Assembly: GCF_002284565.1 (NCBI RefSeq)
Contig: NZ_NPKI01000020.1
Span: 430 to 64,429, forward strand
Reading direction: 5' to 3'
DNA: 64,000 nt
DNA from: Mesorhizobium mediterraneum
GTDB lineage: Bacteria; Pseudomonadota; Alphaproteobacteria; Rhizobiales; Rhizobiaceae
Shown here: in pieces, positions 1 through 7,412 of the stretch
Layout: the number at the start of each line of letters is the position of its first letter
How positions within the stretch are numbered: the stretch's first letter is position 1
The notes under the pieces: generated by a model
Told to the model about the DNA's origin: nothing
Database searches by the model: none
Seen by the model: only the letters and a program-made list of their open reading frames with translations
Translations under genes and position numbers: made by a program

Positions 1-1824
1 AATGGTGAGTGTATCGTTGGCGCTCTGCCCGTCCTGGTCGGTCAGCACCACTGCAAAGTTCTCGAACAGGCTGTTCTCACCGAGGGCGGTGGGATGCGCC
101 TCATTGTCGAGGAGCGTGTAGGTGTAGCTCACCTGACCTGTCGCGGCATCGTAGGCAGTCACAGCCAGCGTGTTGCCCTCCGGCGTCGTGAACGAGCCCG
201 CCGTGAACACGCCGTTGGTGATGAAGGCCTGACCACTGATCGTCAGCGAGGCAATGCCGTCGGGCGAAGAGATGGTGAAGGTGCCCGTACCGGTCTCGGC
301 CGTGCTTGACGGGTTCGACCCAGGCCCGCCCGGCGTACCGACATTTAACGCCTCTTCATTCACCGTCACGTCGCCGCCACGGGCCTCGGGCGTCAGGTCG
401 GTGATCACCGGCGGTGCATCGCCGATCGAGATTGTCAGTGTCGTGTGCGACAGGTCGCCGTCGCCATCCTTGATGGTGTAGGTGAACACGTCGTCGACGC
501 CGCCGGGCGTGCCGGCATCGCGCGCATAGCTGTAGGTGCCGTCGGCGTTCAGCGTCAGCTTGCCGTAAGTCCCCTGGATCTGCACGCCAAGCGTGCCGCC
601 GTCGTCCAGATCGGAATTCGTCGTGCCGCTCGTGACCCCGACCACCGTCGCACCATCGGCGCCCTGCGTGTCGGCCGCCCCATCAGTCAGGTTGACGTCA
701 ACGCCGTCTGTCCCGCCAGCAAGCACATTACCCGTCGCGGGGCCGAACTGACCCGCCGTGATGCTGTCCGTGTCGGCAATCGCCGTCGGCGCGTCGTCGA
801 CGATGTTGATGGCCAGGTTGCCTGGCGCTGCCGGATCGCCATCGGCGTCCGTCACCGCGACGGGGAGGTTTACGCTGGTGGTGTCGCCGGAGGTGTTGTC
901 GATGAGCGTATAGGAATAGCTGATCGTGCCCAAGCCGGTCGCGGGATCATAGACATAGCTCGCTGTCAGCGAGCCGGTCGCGTCGGTGAAGGTCTGGGGC
1001 ACGCCGGTCAGCACATGGCCGCCCAGCGAGACTTCCGACACGCCGTCCGGCGAGCTGAAGCCGATCGTGCCAGAGGTCGTCTCCGAGGCCGCAGGCTCAT
1101 TCGAGCCATGTGACTCGCCGCTGCGTGCCGGCAGGCCAGCCTCATAGACCGTGGTCGAGGCTACAGGATCAATCGAAGGGGTAGAGTCTTTCTCCCTGAC
1201 GCCAATCGTCAGTTCGCGCGGCTCCAAACGGCCAAACTGCAAGGCCGTCGGCGGCAGCAATGCCGATAGATCGAACCCATTGCCGATCCCACCGACTGGA
1301 ACCGCGAAGTTTCCGCCGGCGCTGCCCGGCGTCCCGTTTCCCGGCCCCGCCGAGATCGAGCCGTCGGCACCGAAGGCAATGTCGACATGGCTTGCTTCAA
1401 GCGCCGCCAGCAAGGCGACGCGCGGCACCTCAATGTCGCCGAGAATAAAGGTCGGCACGTTCAGGGCACCGTCCTTGATGACGACCACCGAGCCGTCTGG
1501 TTGTTCGAGCAGAAGGTGGCGGCCGTCGACTCGGATATTGTCGATAGCGACGTTGGCCGGAAATCTCACGGTGTTGCTGGCGTCGGCCACATATTCATGC
1601 GGCGCCGCAGCCGCTGGTGCATTGGCCGCTGCCGGCGCTTCCGTTTGCACTGCTGCGCCGTTGCCCACATCCGCCGGCACCGGCTCGGCTGCTGCCGGTT
1701 GCTCGGTCGAGGCTGCTTGCGCGACCTGGATACCTGCCGCCGATGCTAGGCCGCTGTGTTCATTGGAAGCAGAATGTTCGTCCGAGGAACCTGAAACACT
1801 GTCCAATTCGATAATGGTTGCCAT
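1..1824 (-). CDS. Large VCBS/cadherin-like repeat protein, probable type I-secreted adhesin (5' part only)
   Basis: The minus strand is open from an ATG at 1824 to the window edge, giving 608 visible residues; the C-terminus lies outside. A GGAGGGG ribosome site precedes the start. The first 80 residues are Ala-rich and low complexity. Residues of about 85-145 form a compact conserved-looking head (NIRVDGRHLLLEQPDG, FILGDIEVPRVALLAALE). After that come Asp/Gly/Thr-rich repeats with VCBS and cadherin-like signatures, including LTLNADGTYSYARDAGTPGG and DVFTYTIKDGDGDLSHTTLT. No Sec signal peptide is seen, as expected for a type I substrate with a C-terminal signal. The neighbours (LapG-like protease, ABC/HlyD/TolC exporter) support a surface adhesin of the LapA type. 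The C-terminal RTX and secretion signal cannot be seen, so the exact class is inferred. Confidence 0.85.
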   Translation of the reverse strand, partial: MATIIELDSVSGSSDEHSASNEHSGLASAAGIQVAQAASTEQPAAAEPVPADVGNGAAVQTEAPAAANAPAAAAPHEYVADASNTVRFPANVAIDNIRVDGRHLLLEQPDGSVVVIKDGALNVPTFILGDIEVPRVALLAALEASHVDIAFGADGSISAGPGNGTPGSAGGNFAVPVGGIGNGFDLSALLPPTALQFGRLEPRELTIGVREKDSTPSIDPVASTTVYEAGLPARSGESHGSNEPAASETTSGTIGFSSPDGVSEVSLGGHVLTGVPQTFTDATGSLTASYVYDPATGLGTISYSYTLIDNTSGDTTSVNLPVAVTDADGDPAAPGNLAINIVDDAPTAIADTDSITAGQFGPATGNVLAGGTDGVDVNLTDGAADTQGADGATVVGVTSGTTNSDLDDGGTLGVQIQGTYGKLTLNADGTYSYARDAGTPGGVDDVFTYTIKDGDGDLSHTTLTISIGDAPPVITDLTPEARGGDVTVNEEALNVGTPGGPGSNPSSTAETGTGTFTISSPDGIASLTISGQAFITNGVFTAGSFTTPEGNTLAVTAYDAATGQVSYTYTLLDNEAHPTALGENSLFENFAVVLTDQDGQSANDTLTI

Positions 1825-2146
1825 AGCTGAAACCCCTCCGGTATTTCTCTGGAAGAGACAGCGGTAACCTCGGCTTTGCAACAGTCTGGTAATCTATTCC
1901 ATATATCCTAATATGCATTTGCCACTATTTTTTACGCATGGTAAATCATATTTATATAACCCTATATATGTTGCCGCAGCAGAGCAATTTGCTGGCAATC
2001 CTTACGACAATGACGCGGAAAAATAAGTATAAATGTATATAAAAGTTTATACAAAATAGACGTAGCCCTTTGCGATAAAGTTATCCACCTTCCTTTCCAA
2101 TAATTTGAGACAAGATTGGTAGCGTCCACAGTCAAAGGTGGGCGTT
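1825..2146. promoter_or_regulatory. AT-rich divergent regulatory region between adhesin and protease genes
   Basis: This 322-bp gap separates two divergent genes and must hold both promoters. It is far more AT-rich than its surroundings. It contains an inverted repeat, GTATAAA at 2027-2033 and TTTATAC at 2046-2052, with nested TGTATA/TATACA arms. I could not fix -35/-10 boxes with confidence. No ORF is convincing here. Confidence 0.45.
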
Positions 2147-3100
2147 ATGAAAAAAGAAAAGGCTGGCCTGGCAACCGGGCTCAAAATGCTCCTGCTAGCG
2201 GTCGGCCTTGTCGGCCTGTCGCAGCCAGCACTCGCGAATGCCATTGTGGCGGATGTCGCTGCGGCCGGTGAGCAGCTGGAAAAGGTGCAGGCGCCGCCAT
2301 GCCTCGGCGGCGTTTCGCTGGCGAGATTTCAGCCTTGGCGGCCTGCTGAAGCTTACCGCACAGATATGTTTCCCGGCAGCTACGGGCTAGCCGTTGCTGA
2401 TTACGGGGAGGCTCATCCGACGTCGCGAGGCGATGCCGGCATAGATCCTGTGCAGACGGCGGCGATAATCCCCGGTGTGTTCGGATCGGTTGCCTTGTCG
2501 ATGCGCAACTCTCCCGTCTCGGCGCGCTGGGCACCTGTCTACAGGGCCATCGCCGGCTGCTTCGCGAGCAGTGCGTGCGAGCGCAAGAGCGCTGCTTTTG
2601 CCGAGATCGTTAACGCGGTCAAAGACCGGGGGTTCAGCGACAAGCTGTCCTTCGTCAACAGCAGCATAAACCGCGCGATTGCCTACAAGAAAGACAGTGC
2701 AGTTTACAGCAGGCTCGACTATTGGGCGAAGCCTTCGGAAATCCTCGAGCGGCGGGCTGGCGACTGTGAGGATTTTGCCATCCTCAAGATGGCGGCTCTG
2801 CTGCGGGCCGGTATCCCGGCGCAGAGCATGTCGCTTGTTGTTCTCCAGGATCGCCGCAGAAAATTCTTTCATGCCGTGCTGTCGGTGAGTACGGACAGCG
2901 GCACATTCATCCTCGACAGTCTCAACAACACTGTTTTGAAAGACAGCGAACTCCCTGATTATCTGCCGCTGTATTCCTTCAGCACTGACCGGGCGTGGAT
3001 CCATGGCGCAAAACCAGGGGGCGCGCAAATAGCCGACATCAAGGGCGCTTTCGCAACGGTTGCTCCTGGCGAAGGTTCGGAGCCGGATATGTCCCTGTGA
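2147..3100 (+). CDS. Bacterial transglutaminase-like cysteine protease (BTLCP, LapG-like)
   Basis: A 317-residue periplasmic protease of the PF06035 BTLCP family. ATG 2147 is preferred over an in-frame GTG at 2138 because AGGTGGG lies just upstream. A signal peptide (KMLLLAVGLVGLSQPALANA) directs export. The catalytic triad is visible: Cys207 in RAGDCEDFAILKMA, His242 in FFHAVL and Asp257 in FILDSL. In LapG of Pseudomonas, the homologous protease cleaves the N-terminus of a surface adhesin to release cells when c-di-GMP is low. Divergent placement next to a large adhesin gene supports the same job here. No LapD/GcbC-type receptor is found in the window. Confidence 0.9.
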   Translation: MKKEKAGLATGLKMLLLAVGLVGLSQPALANAIVADVAAAGEQLEKVQAPPCLGGVSLARFQPWRPAEAYRTDMFPGSYGLAVADYGEAHPTSRGDAGIDPVQTAAIIPGVFGSVALSMRNSPVSARWAPVYRAIAGCFASSACERKSAAFAEIVNAVKDRGFSDKLSFVNSSINRAIAYKKDSAVYSRLDYWAKPSEILERRAGDCEDFAILKMAALLRAGIPAQSMSLVVLQDRRRKFFHAVLSVSTDSGTFILDSLNNTVLKDSELPDYLPLYSFSTDRAWIHGAKPGGAQIADIKGAFATVAPGEGSEPDMSL

Positions 3101-3153
3101 AAATGACGCGAAGCATCGTCAGGATTGAGCTGCACTTGCCCGGAGCGGCAGCT

Positions 3154-3280
3154 CTAAAGCGCGTTGCATTTGAACGGATTCATACGACGCGCTTTAAGTT
3201 CTTGTTTTTATCCATATAGCAAAACTGCTGCGCACCCTCGGGTCAAGCCCGAGGGCAAGCTTTTGCGCGACATGCATTAG
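3154..3280. repeat. Interspersed palindromic repeat, family A copy 1 (with extra hairpin)
   Basis: It begins CTAAAGCGCGTTGCATTTG and ends GCGCGACATGCATTAG. The same element occurs at 9695-9801 (inverted) and 59396-59502. The first half is an inverted repeat (TAAAGCGCGT with ACGCGCTTTA). This copy carries an extra perfect hairpin, CCCTCGGG/CCCGAGGG at about 3235-3255, that the other two lack. Its right end contains the TAA stop of the minus-strand gene at 3277. Confidence 0.8.
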
Positions 3281-3915
3281 CCGTTGACGAACGCCATCAG
3301 CAGCTCCGGTTCGGGTACGGGCGCCCGCACTGCATTCAATTGACCCCGATACCGACGTTCGCCGGCGCCGATGACGAAGCCGCTGGCGATCGGAACTTCG
3401 CCATTGGCATCGAGTCGGGCAAAAATGTCGGCGACATTGAGATCCAGCGCCAGCTTGAGATCTTGTCGTGCATCGTTGTTCGGTCCGGTCGGCAACTGAC
3501 GCTTGACCAGTTGCTGGAACGGAGCATTGAAAGTCAGGATCTTCTTCGATGACGCCAAGGCAAAAGCGGGCGAGGGGCAGGCAACCAATATGGCATTGAT
3601 CGTTCTGATCGATGCAAGCTTTCGCAGGATCAGGTTTTCATCCGCCAGCCCGAGTATGCAGGCCACCCGTATCGCCGACGTCAGATTACCAGTCTTGGTT
3701 TGATTTTTGGCGATCTCGTCGATCAGCATGCCGATCGTGCATTTCCTGTTTTCAGCCATCTGCTTCAGCGACATCCAGAAAGCCTTTTCCAGACGAATGC
3801 CGCGGCGTATGCCGCCACGCGCGACAACCCGGAACTCCAGCCCGAAATCCTCTCTGGTGATCGGCAGAAGCAACCGATCATGGGTGCTGGGAGGAGAGTT
3901 GGCGCTAGCGCTCAC
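3277..3915 (-). CDS. Ribbon-helix-helix domain protein in the type I secretion operon
   Basis: A 212-residue protein. Residues of about 30-70 (RRGIRLEKAFWMSLKQMAE, then IGMLIDEIAK) match the RHH_4-type ribbon-helix-helix DNA-binding fold common in Rhizobiales. The C-terminal 140 residues have no family I recognise; they contain SGFVIGAGERRYRGQLNAVR and may sense a ligand or form a PAS-like fold (inference). The gene overlaps the 3' end of the HlyD gene by 11 bp, so it is the last gene of that operon and translation is probably coupled. A role as a local regulator of adhesin or exporter expression is plausible but not shown. The stop codon lies within a family A repeat. Confidence 0.75.
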   Translation of the reverse strand: MSASANSPPSTHDRLLLPITREDFGLEFRVVARGGIRRGIRLEKAFWMSLKQMAENRKCTIGMLIDEIAKNQTKTGNLTSAIRVACILGLADENLILRKLASIRTINAILVACPSPAFALASSKKILTFNAPFQQLVKRQLPTGPNNDARQDLKLALDLNVADIFARLDANGEVPIASGFVIGAGERRYRGQLNAVRAPVPEPELLMAFVNG

Positions 3916-5209
3916 TCATCGCCTCCTGACGCACCTTGTTGATCGGCTTCAAAAGGTAACTGAGGATCGTCTTGCGTCCTGTCTTGATGTCGACTGAACA
4001 GATCATGCCGGGGATGATCGAATAGGCCTTGCCGTCCCGTTCGAGGGTGGACTTGTCCGTCGCGACACGCACCTGGTAAAAGGGCTCACCCGTTTTCTCG
4101 TCGACCAGGCTGTCGGCGGTGATGTTGGAGACCTTGCCTTCGATGCCGCCGAAGATCGAGAAGTCGTAAGCGGTGACTTTTATCAGCGCCTCCTGGTCGG
4201 GACGAATGAAAGCGACATCGCGTGGCGAGACGCGCGCTTCGACCAGCAAGGTTTCGGAGGTGGGCACGATGCCTGCCACGACCGAGCCAGGCTGGACGAA
4301 GGCGCCAACCGTGTTTAGCTCCAGTGTATTGACGATGCCGTCCACCGGCGAACGGATATCGGTGCGCGCTACCTTGTCAGTGGCCCCACGAATGGTTTCG
4401 TCCACGACCGAAAGCTCGGCCAGCGCCTGCGTCAGTTCATCCAGTGCTTCCTGCTGCAGCTGGAGGCCGAGTTCATCAACCTGGAGTTGAGCTTCAGTGA
4501 TCGTTGACCTGATCTTCTTGACTGTCTCGCCGGACAGGTTCAGCTGACCGTTGAGTTCAGTCTGCTCCCGTTCAACCCGGATTTGCTCTGTCCTGGCCAT
4601 CAGCCCCTTTTTGACCATTGATCCAACCAGTTTTGCCTCTTGGTCACTAACGGCTAGGTTCCTTGTCAGGCGGTCGGAATTGGCGGCTGCTTCGTCCAGT
4701 TCCTTCTCGCGCTGGTCGAGGCGCGATTTGAGAACGGACAATTTATTGTCGAAGTTTTCGCGCCGGGCTGTGAGAAGCTTTTGTTCATTCTCGCAGATTT
4801 GCGGAGCGATCGACTGAATGTCAGTCGGGCACAGAAAAGGCCCTGTGAGATTGCCGCTTTGTTCGTATTTGAGCCTTGCGATCCGCACTTCAAGCGCGCG
4901 TGACTTGGCCTGCTGCTCGCCAAGGCTGGACGTATTCAGCGTGTTGTCGAGCCGAATGATCAGGTCGTTTTTCCTGACGACCTGCCCAATCTTGACGGCG
5001 ATTTCCTGGACGACGCCGGCTTCGCTGGCCTGGATGATTTGGGTCTTGGACGCCGGGATGACCTTGCCGTCGCCGCGTGCGATTTCATCGACTTCGGCAA
5101 AAGACGCCCAAGCAACAAAAACGACGAAGAGCGCTCCGATAATGAATATGGATGCCGACGCGAAAAGCGGCGGACGGTCTTCTCTGGCAAGCATTTCCCC
5201 ATGCCCCAT
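3905..5209 (-). CDS. Type I secretion periplasmic adaptor (HlyD/LapC family)
   Basis: A 434-residue membrane fusion protein that would link the inner membrane ABC exporter to the TolC-like channel. One N-terminal membrane helix (SIFIIGALFVVFVAWASFAEV) is followed by a lipoyl half-motif (VIPASKTQIIQASEAGVVQEI). A long coiled coil comes next (about residues 130-270), then the second half-motif (VRTDIRSPVDGIVNTL-like) and a beta-barrel. The ATG at 5209 is chosen; a TTG six codons upstream is the alternative. The start codon sits at one edge of a 26-bp palindrome (5208-5233) and no clear ribosome site is visible. It lies 33 bp downstream of the ABC gene. Confidence 0.92.
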   Translation of the reverse strand: MGHGEMLAREDRPPLFASASIFIIGALFVVFVAWASFAEVDEIARGDGKVIPASKTQIIQASEAGVVQEIAVKIGQVVRKNDLIIRLDNTLNTSSLGEQQAKSRALEVRIARLKYEQSGNLTGPFLCPTDIQSIAPQICENEQKLLTARRENFDNKLSVLKSRLDQREKELDEAAANSDRLTRNLAVSDQEAKLVGSMVKKGLMARTEQIRVEREQTELNGQLNLSGETVKKIRSTITEAQLQVDELGLQLQQEALDELTQALAELSVVDETIRGATDKVARTDIRSPVDGIVNTLELNTVGAFVQPGSVVAGIVPTSETLLVEARVSPRDVAFIRPDQEALIKVTAYDFSIFGGIEGKVSNITADSLVDEKTGEPFYQVRVATDKSTLERDGKAYSIIPGMICSVDIKTGRKTILSYLLKPINKVRQEAMSER

Positions 5210-5233
5210 TATATTGAACTCGTTCAATATAAT
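5208..5233. promoter_or_regulatory. Perfect 26-bp palindrome overlapping the HlyD start
   Basis: Two perfect 12-bp arms (ATTATATTGAAC and GTTCAATATAAT) are separated by TC. The element lies between the ABC and HlyD genes and overlaps the HlyD start codon. It could be a regulator's operator or an RNA hairpin that hides the start. It has no U-tract, so it is not a typical terminator. Confidence 0.7.
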
Positions 5234-5242
5234 CTATTTTGA

Positions 5243-7372
5243 TCAGCCACTTTTCTGCAGTGCCTTTACGACTTGTTCCTTTGGTCCGTCTGCAACTATC
5301 CTGCCTTGTTCGACAACGATAAGCCGATCCGCCAGCTCAAGCATGCTGTAGCGGTGGGTTGACACGATCAGCGTCGTGTTTCCATCGAAGGCCACTTTGA
5401 GCTGTTTGATCAACTGTCTTTCCGAAGCGAGATCCATTGAGCCTGACGGCTCGTCCAGGAAGACGATTTTCGGCTTGGTCAGCAGCAGGCGCGCAATTGC
5501 CACCGTCTGTCGCTGCCCCCCCGAGAGATTGGTACCCCGCTCGCCGACATTCATGTCATAGCCGCGCGGGTGGCGAGAGACGAACTCGTCGACACCGGCG
5601 GCCTTTGCGGCGTCGATGATTTCCTCATCGGTCGCTTCGGGGCACGCCATCAGGAGATTTTCCTTGATGGTGCCTGAAAACAGATCGCCGGCCTGGGCGA
5701 CGATTCCTACCGCAGCGCGAACCTCCGACGGGTGGTATTGGCGGATGTCGATGCCGTCGAGCAAAAGCTCTCCCGAGGTCGGAAGGAAAAGCCTGCCGAT
5801 CAGGCGACCCATCGTTGTCTTGCCGGACCCTATACGGCCGATGATGCCGATCCGTTCTCCCGGTTTCACCGAAAAATTGAGGCCGGTCAGAACCTCGTTT
5901 TCCGATCCGGGATAGACGAACCCGACATTCCTGAACACCATCGCACCGTTGCGGATGGGGCGATTGACGAAGCCCACCGTGTCCGGCCGGTCTTCTGGTT
6001 GAGCCATGATCGAATTGATGATTCTCAACGAGAGCATGGCTTGCCGCAGTCTCGAAAGCGTGATGGCGATCTGGCCAAGCGGAGCAACCGCGCGGCTTGC
6101 CAGCATGACCGTGCCTATTATTGCTCCCGTAGAAATATGGCCTTCCGAGAAGGCATAGGCACCAGCTACGACCAGGGCGACGGTCACAAGCTGCTGTATG
6201 GCCTGGGTGATGTTGCCGGCGGCAGCCGAAAGCTGCTTGATCTTTTCCGACGTGTTGGCAGCGTTCTTGGAGTGCTCGCCCCATCTCCGCAGCAGATACG
6301 CTTCGGCCCGCAGCGATTTGATCGTCTCCAGCGTCGAAATGGATTCGACCAGCAAGGCCTGGCGCTGAGAAGCCTCGTTCATCGAGGCGGCGACTCGCTT
6401 GCCGATACGTCGCTGCGTGATCAGCCCGACGATGACCGACGCCACGAAGGCCAATGCCGGTATGACCACCAGCCAGCCGCCGATCGCATAGATGACCAGA
6501 AGAAAGACGAACACAAAAGCCGTATCGATGAAGACGCTGATGGTGTTGGAGGTGAAGAACTCCCTCACGAATTCGTATTGGGTCACGCGATTTGCATATT
6601 CACCGGTCGAGCCTGGGCGCGCTGACAGAGACGAGTTGAGGACTTTTTCGAACAGAAGATATGATATTCGCAGATCTGCTTTGCGTCCGGCATAGTCGAT
6701 GAGAGACGCCCTGGCGGTCTTCAAAAGCAGATCGAACAAAATGACGGCGCCGATGCCGATTGCCAGAACCCACAGCGTTGAAGTTGCCTTGTTCGGCAGG
6801 ATTCTGTCGTAGACGTTCATGGTGAAGATCGGCGAGGCGATCGCCAGCAGATTGATGAATATCGCCGACAGGACCACTTTCGAATAGGTGCGCCAGAAGG
6901 CGCCCATCGTTCCCGTCAGCCAGTGACGCCTTTCTATCTTCGCCGCGGAACCGACCTTCATTCCTTCGGTGGCATTGGCATAGGTTATCGAAAAGGAAAC
7001 GCCGCCACTGATGACACTGGCGGCAAGCTCGGATTTGGCGATGATCGTGCGGCCATCTTCCTGCGGGGCGGTCGTATATGCGCCGTCTTGCATCTCCGCC
7101 AGCAGGGCAACAGGCAACTGGCTGACGCGAAAGAGAATGGCAGGAAGATCGACACGACCGCGCAGAAAATCCCGGTGGCTGAATTCCTGGACCTCTAGAC
7201 CGATGCGTTCGGCAAGATGCCTGATGTCATCCACCTCTATTCGCGTCTCTGAAAGCGGAACCCCGGCGAACAGGACCGTTTCGGCGCTCGGCCTGCCGAG
7301 ATATCCGGCAACAGCCGAAAAGCAGGCCTTGAATGCCTCTTTAGGGGAGAGGATGTTGGGTTGCTGATTCAC
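5243..7372 (-). CDS. Type I secretion ABC exporter with degenerate C39-like domain (LapB/PrtD/HlyB type)
   Basis: A 709-residue fused permease/ATPase. Residues of about 1-135 form a peptidase C39-like domain. The catalytic Cys context is not evident (KACFSAVAGYLGRPS holds the only nearby Cys), so it probably binds substrate rather than cleaving it, as in other RTX exporters. Membrane helices occupy about 160-430. The ATPase shows Walker A GRIGSGKTT at about 510-518, the signature LSGGQRQ at about 614-620 and Walker B IVFLDEPSG near 636. It should energise export of the adjacent giant repeat protein. Its start lies 40 bp downstream of the TolC stop. Confidence 0.93.
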   Translation of the reverse strand: MNQQPNILSPKEAFKACFSAVAGYLGRPSAETVLFAGVPLSETRIEVDDIRHLAERIGLEVQEFSHRDFLRGRVDLPAILFRVSQLPVALLAEMQDGAYTTAPQEDGRTIIAKSELAASVISGGVSFSITYANATEGMKVGSAAKIERRHWLTGTMGAFWRTYSKVVLSAIFINLLAIASPIFTMNVYDRILPNKATSTLWVLAIGIGAVILFDLLLKTARASLIDYAGRKADLRISYLLFEKVLNSSLSARPGSTGEYANRVTQYEFVREFFTSNTISVFIDTAFVFVFLLVIYAIGGWLVVIPALAFVASVIVGLITQRRIGKRVAASMNEASQRQALLVESISTLETIKSLRAEAYLLRRWGEHSKNAANTSEKIKQLSAAAGNITQAIQQLVTVALVVAGAYAFSEGHISTGAIIGTVMLASRAVAPLGQIAITLSRLRQAMLSLRIINSIMAQPEDRPDTVGFVNRPIRNGAMVFRNVGFVYPGSENEVLTGLNFSVKPGERIGIIGRIGSGKTTMGRLIGRLFLPTSGELLLDGIDIRQYHPSEVRAAVGIVAQAGDLFSGTIKENLLMACPEATDEEIIDAAKAAGVDEFVSRHPRGYDMNVGERGTNLSGGQRQTVAIARLLLTKPKIVFLDEPSGSMDLASERQLIKQLKVAFDGNTTLIVSTHRYSMLELADRLIVVEQGRIVADGPKEQVVKALQKSG

Positions 7373-7412
7373 GATCTGCCCGCAAGGACTCTCGATCGAT
7401 CCTTAAACCGAG

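Noticed and set aside
94-1867. Long plus-strand ORFs over the adhesin region
   Set aside because: They are antisense shadows. The minus-strand frame is continuous and shows repeat-protein motifs.
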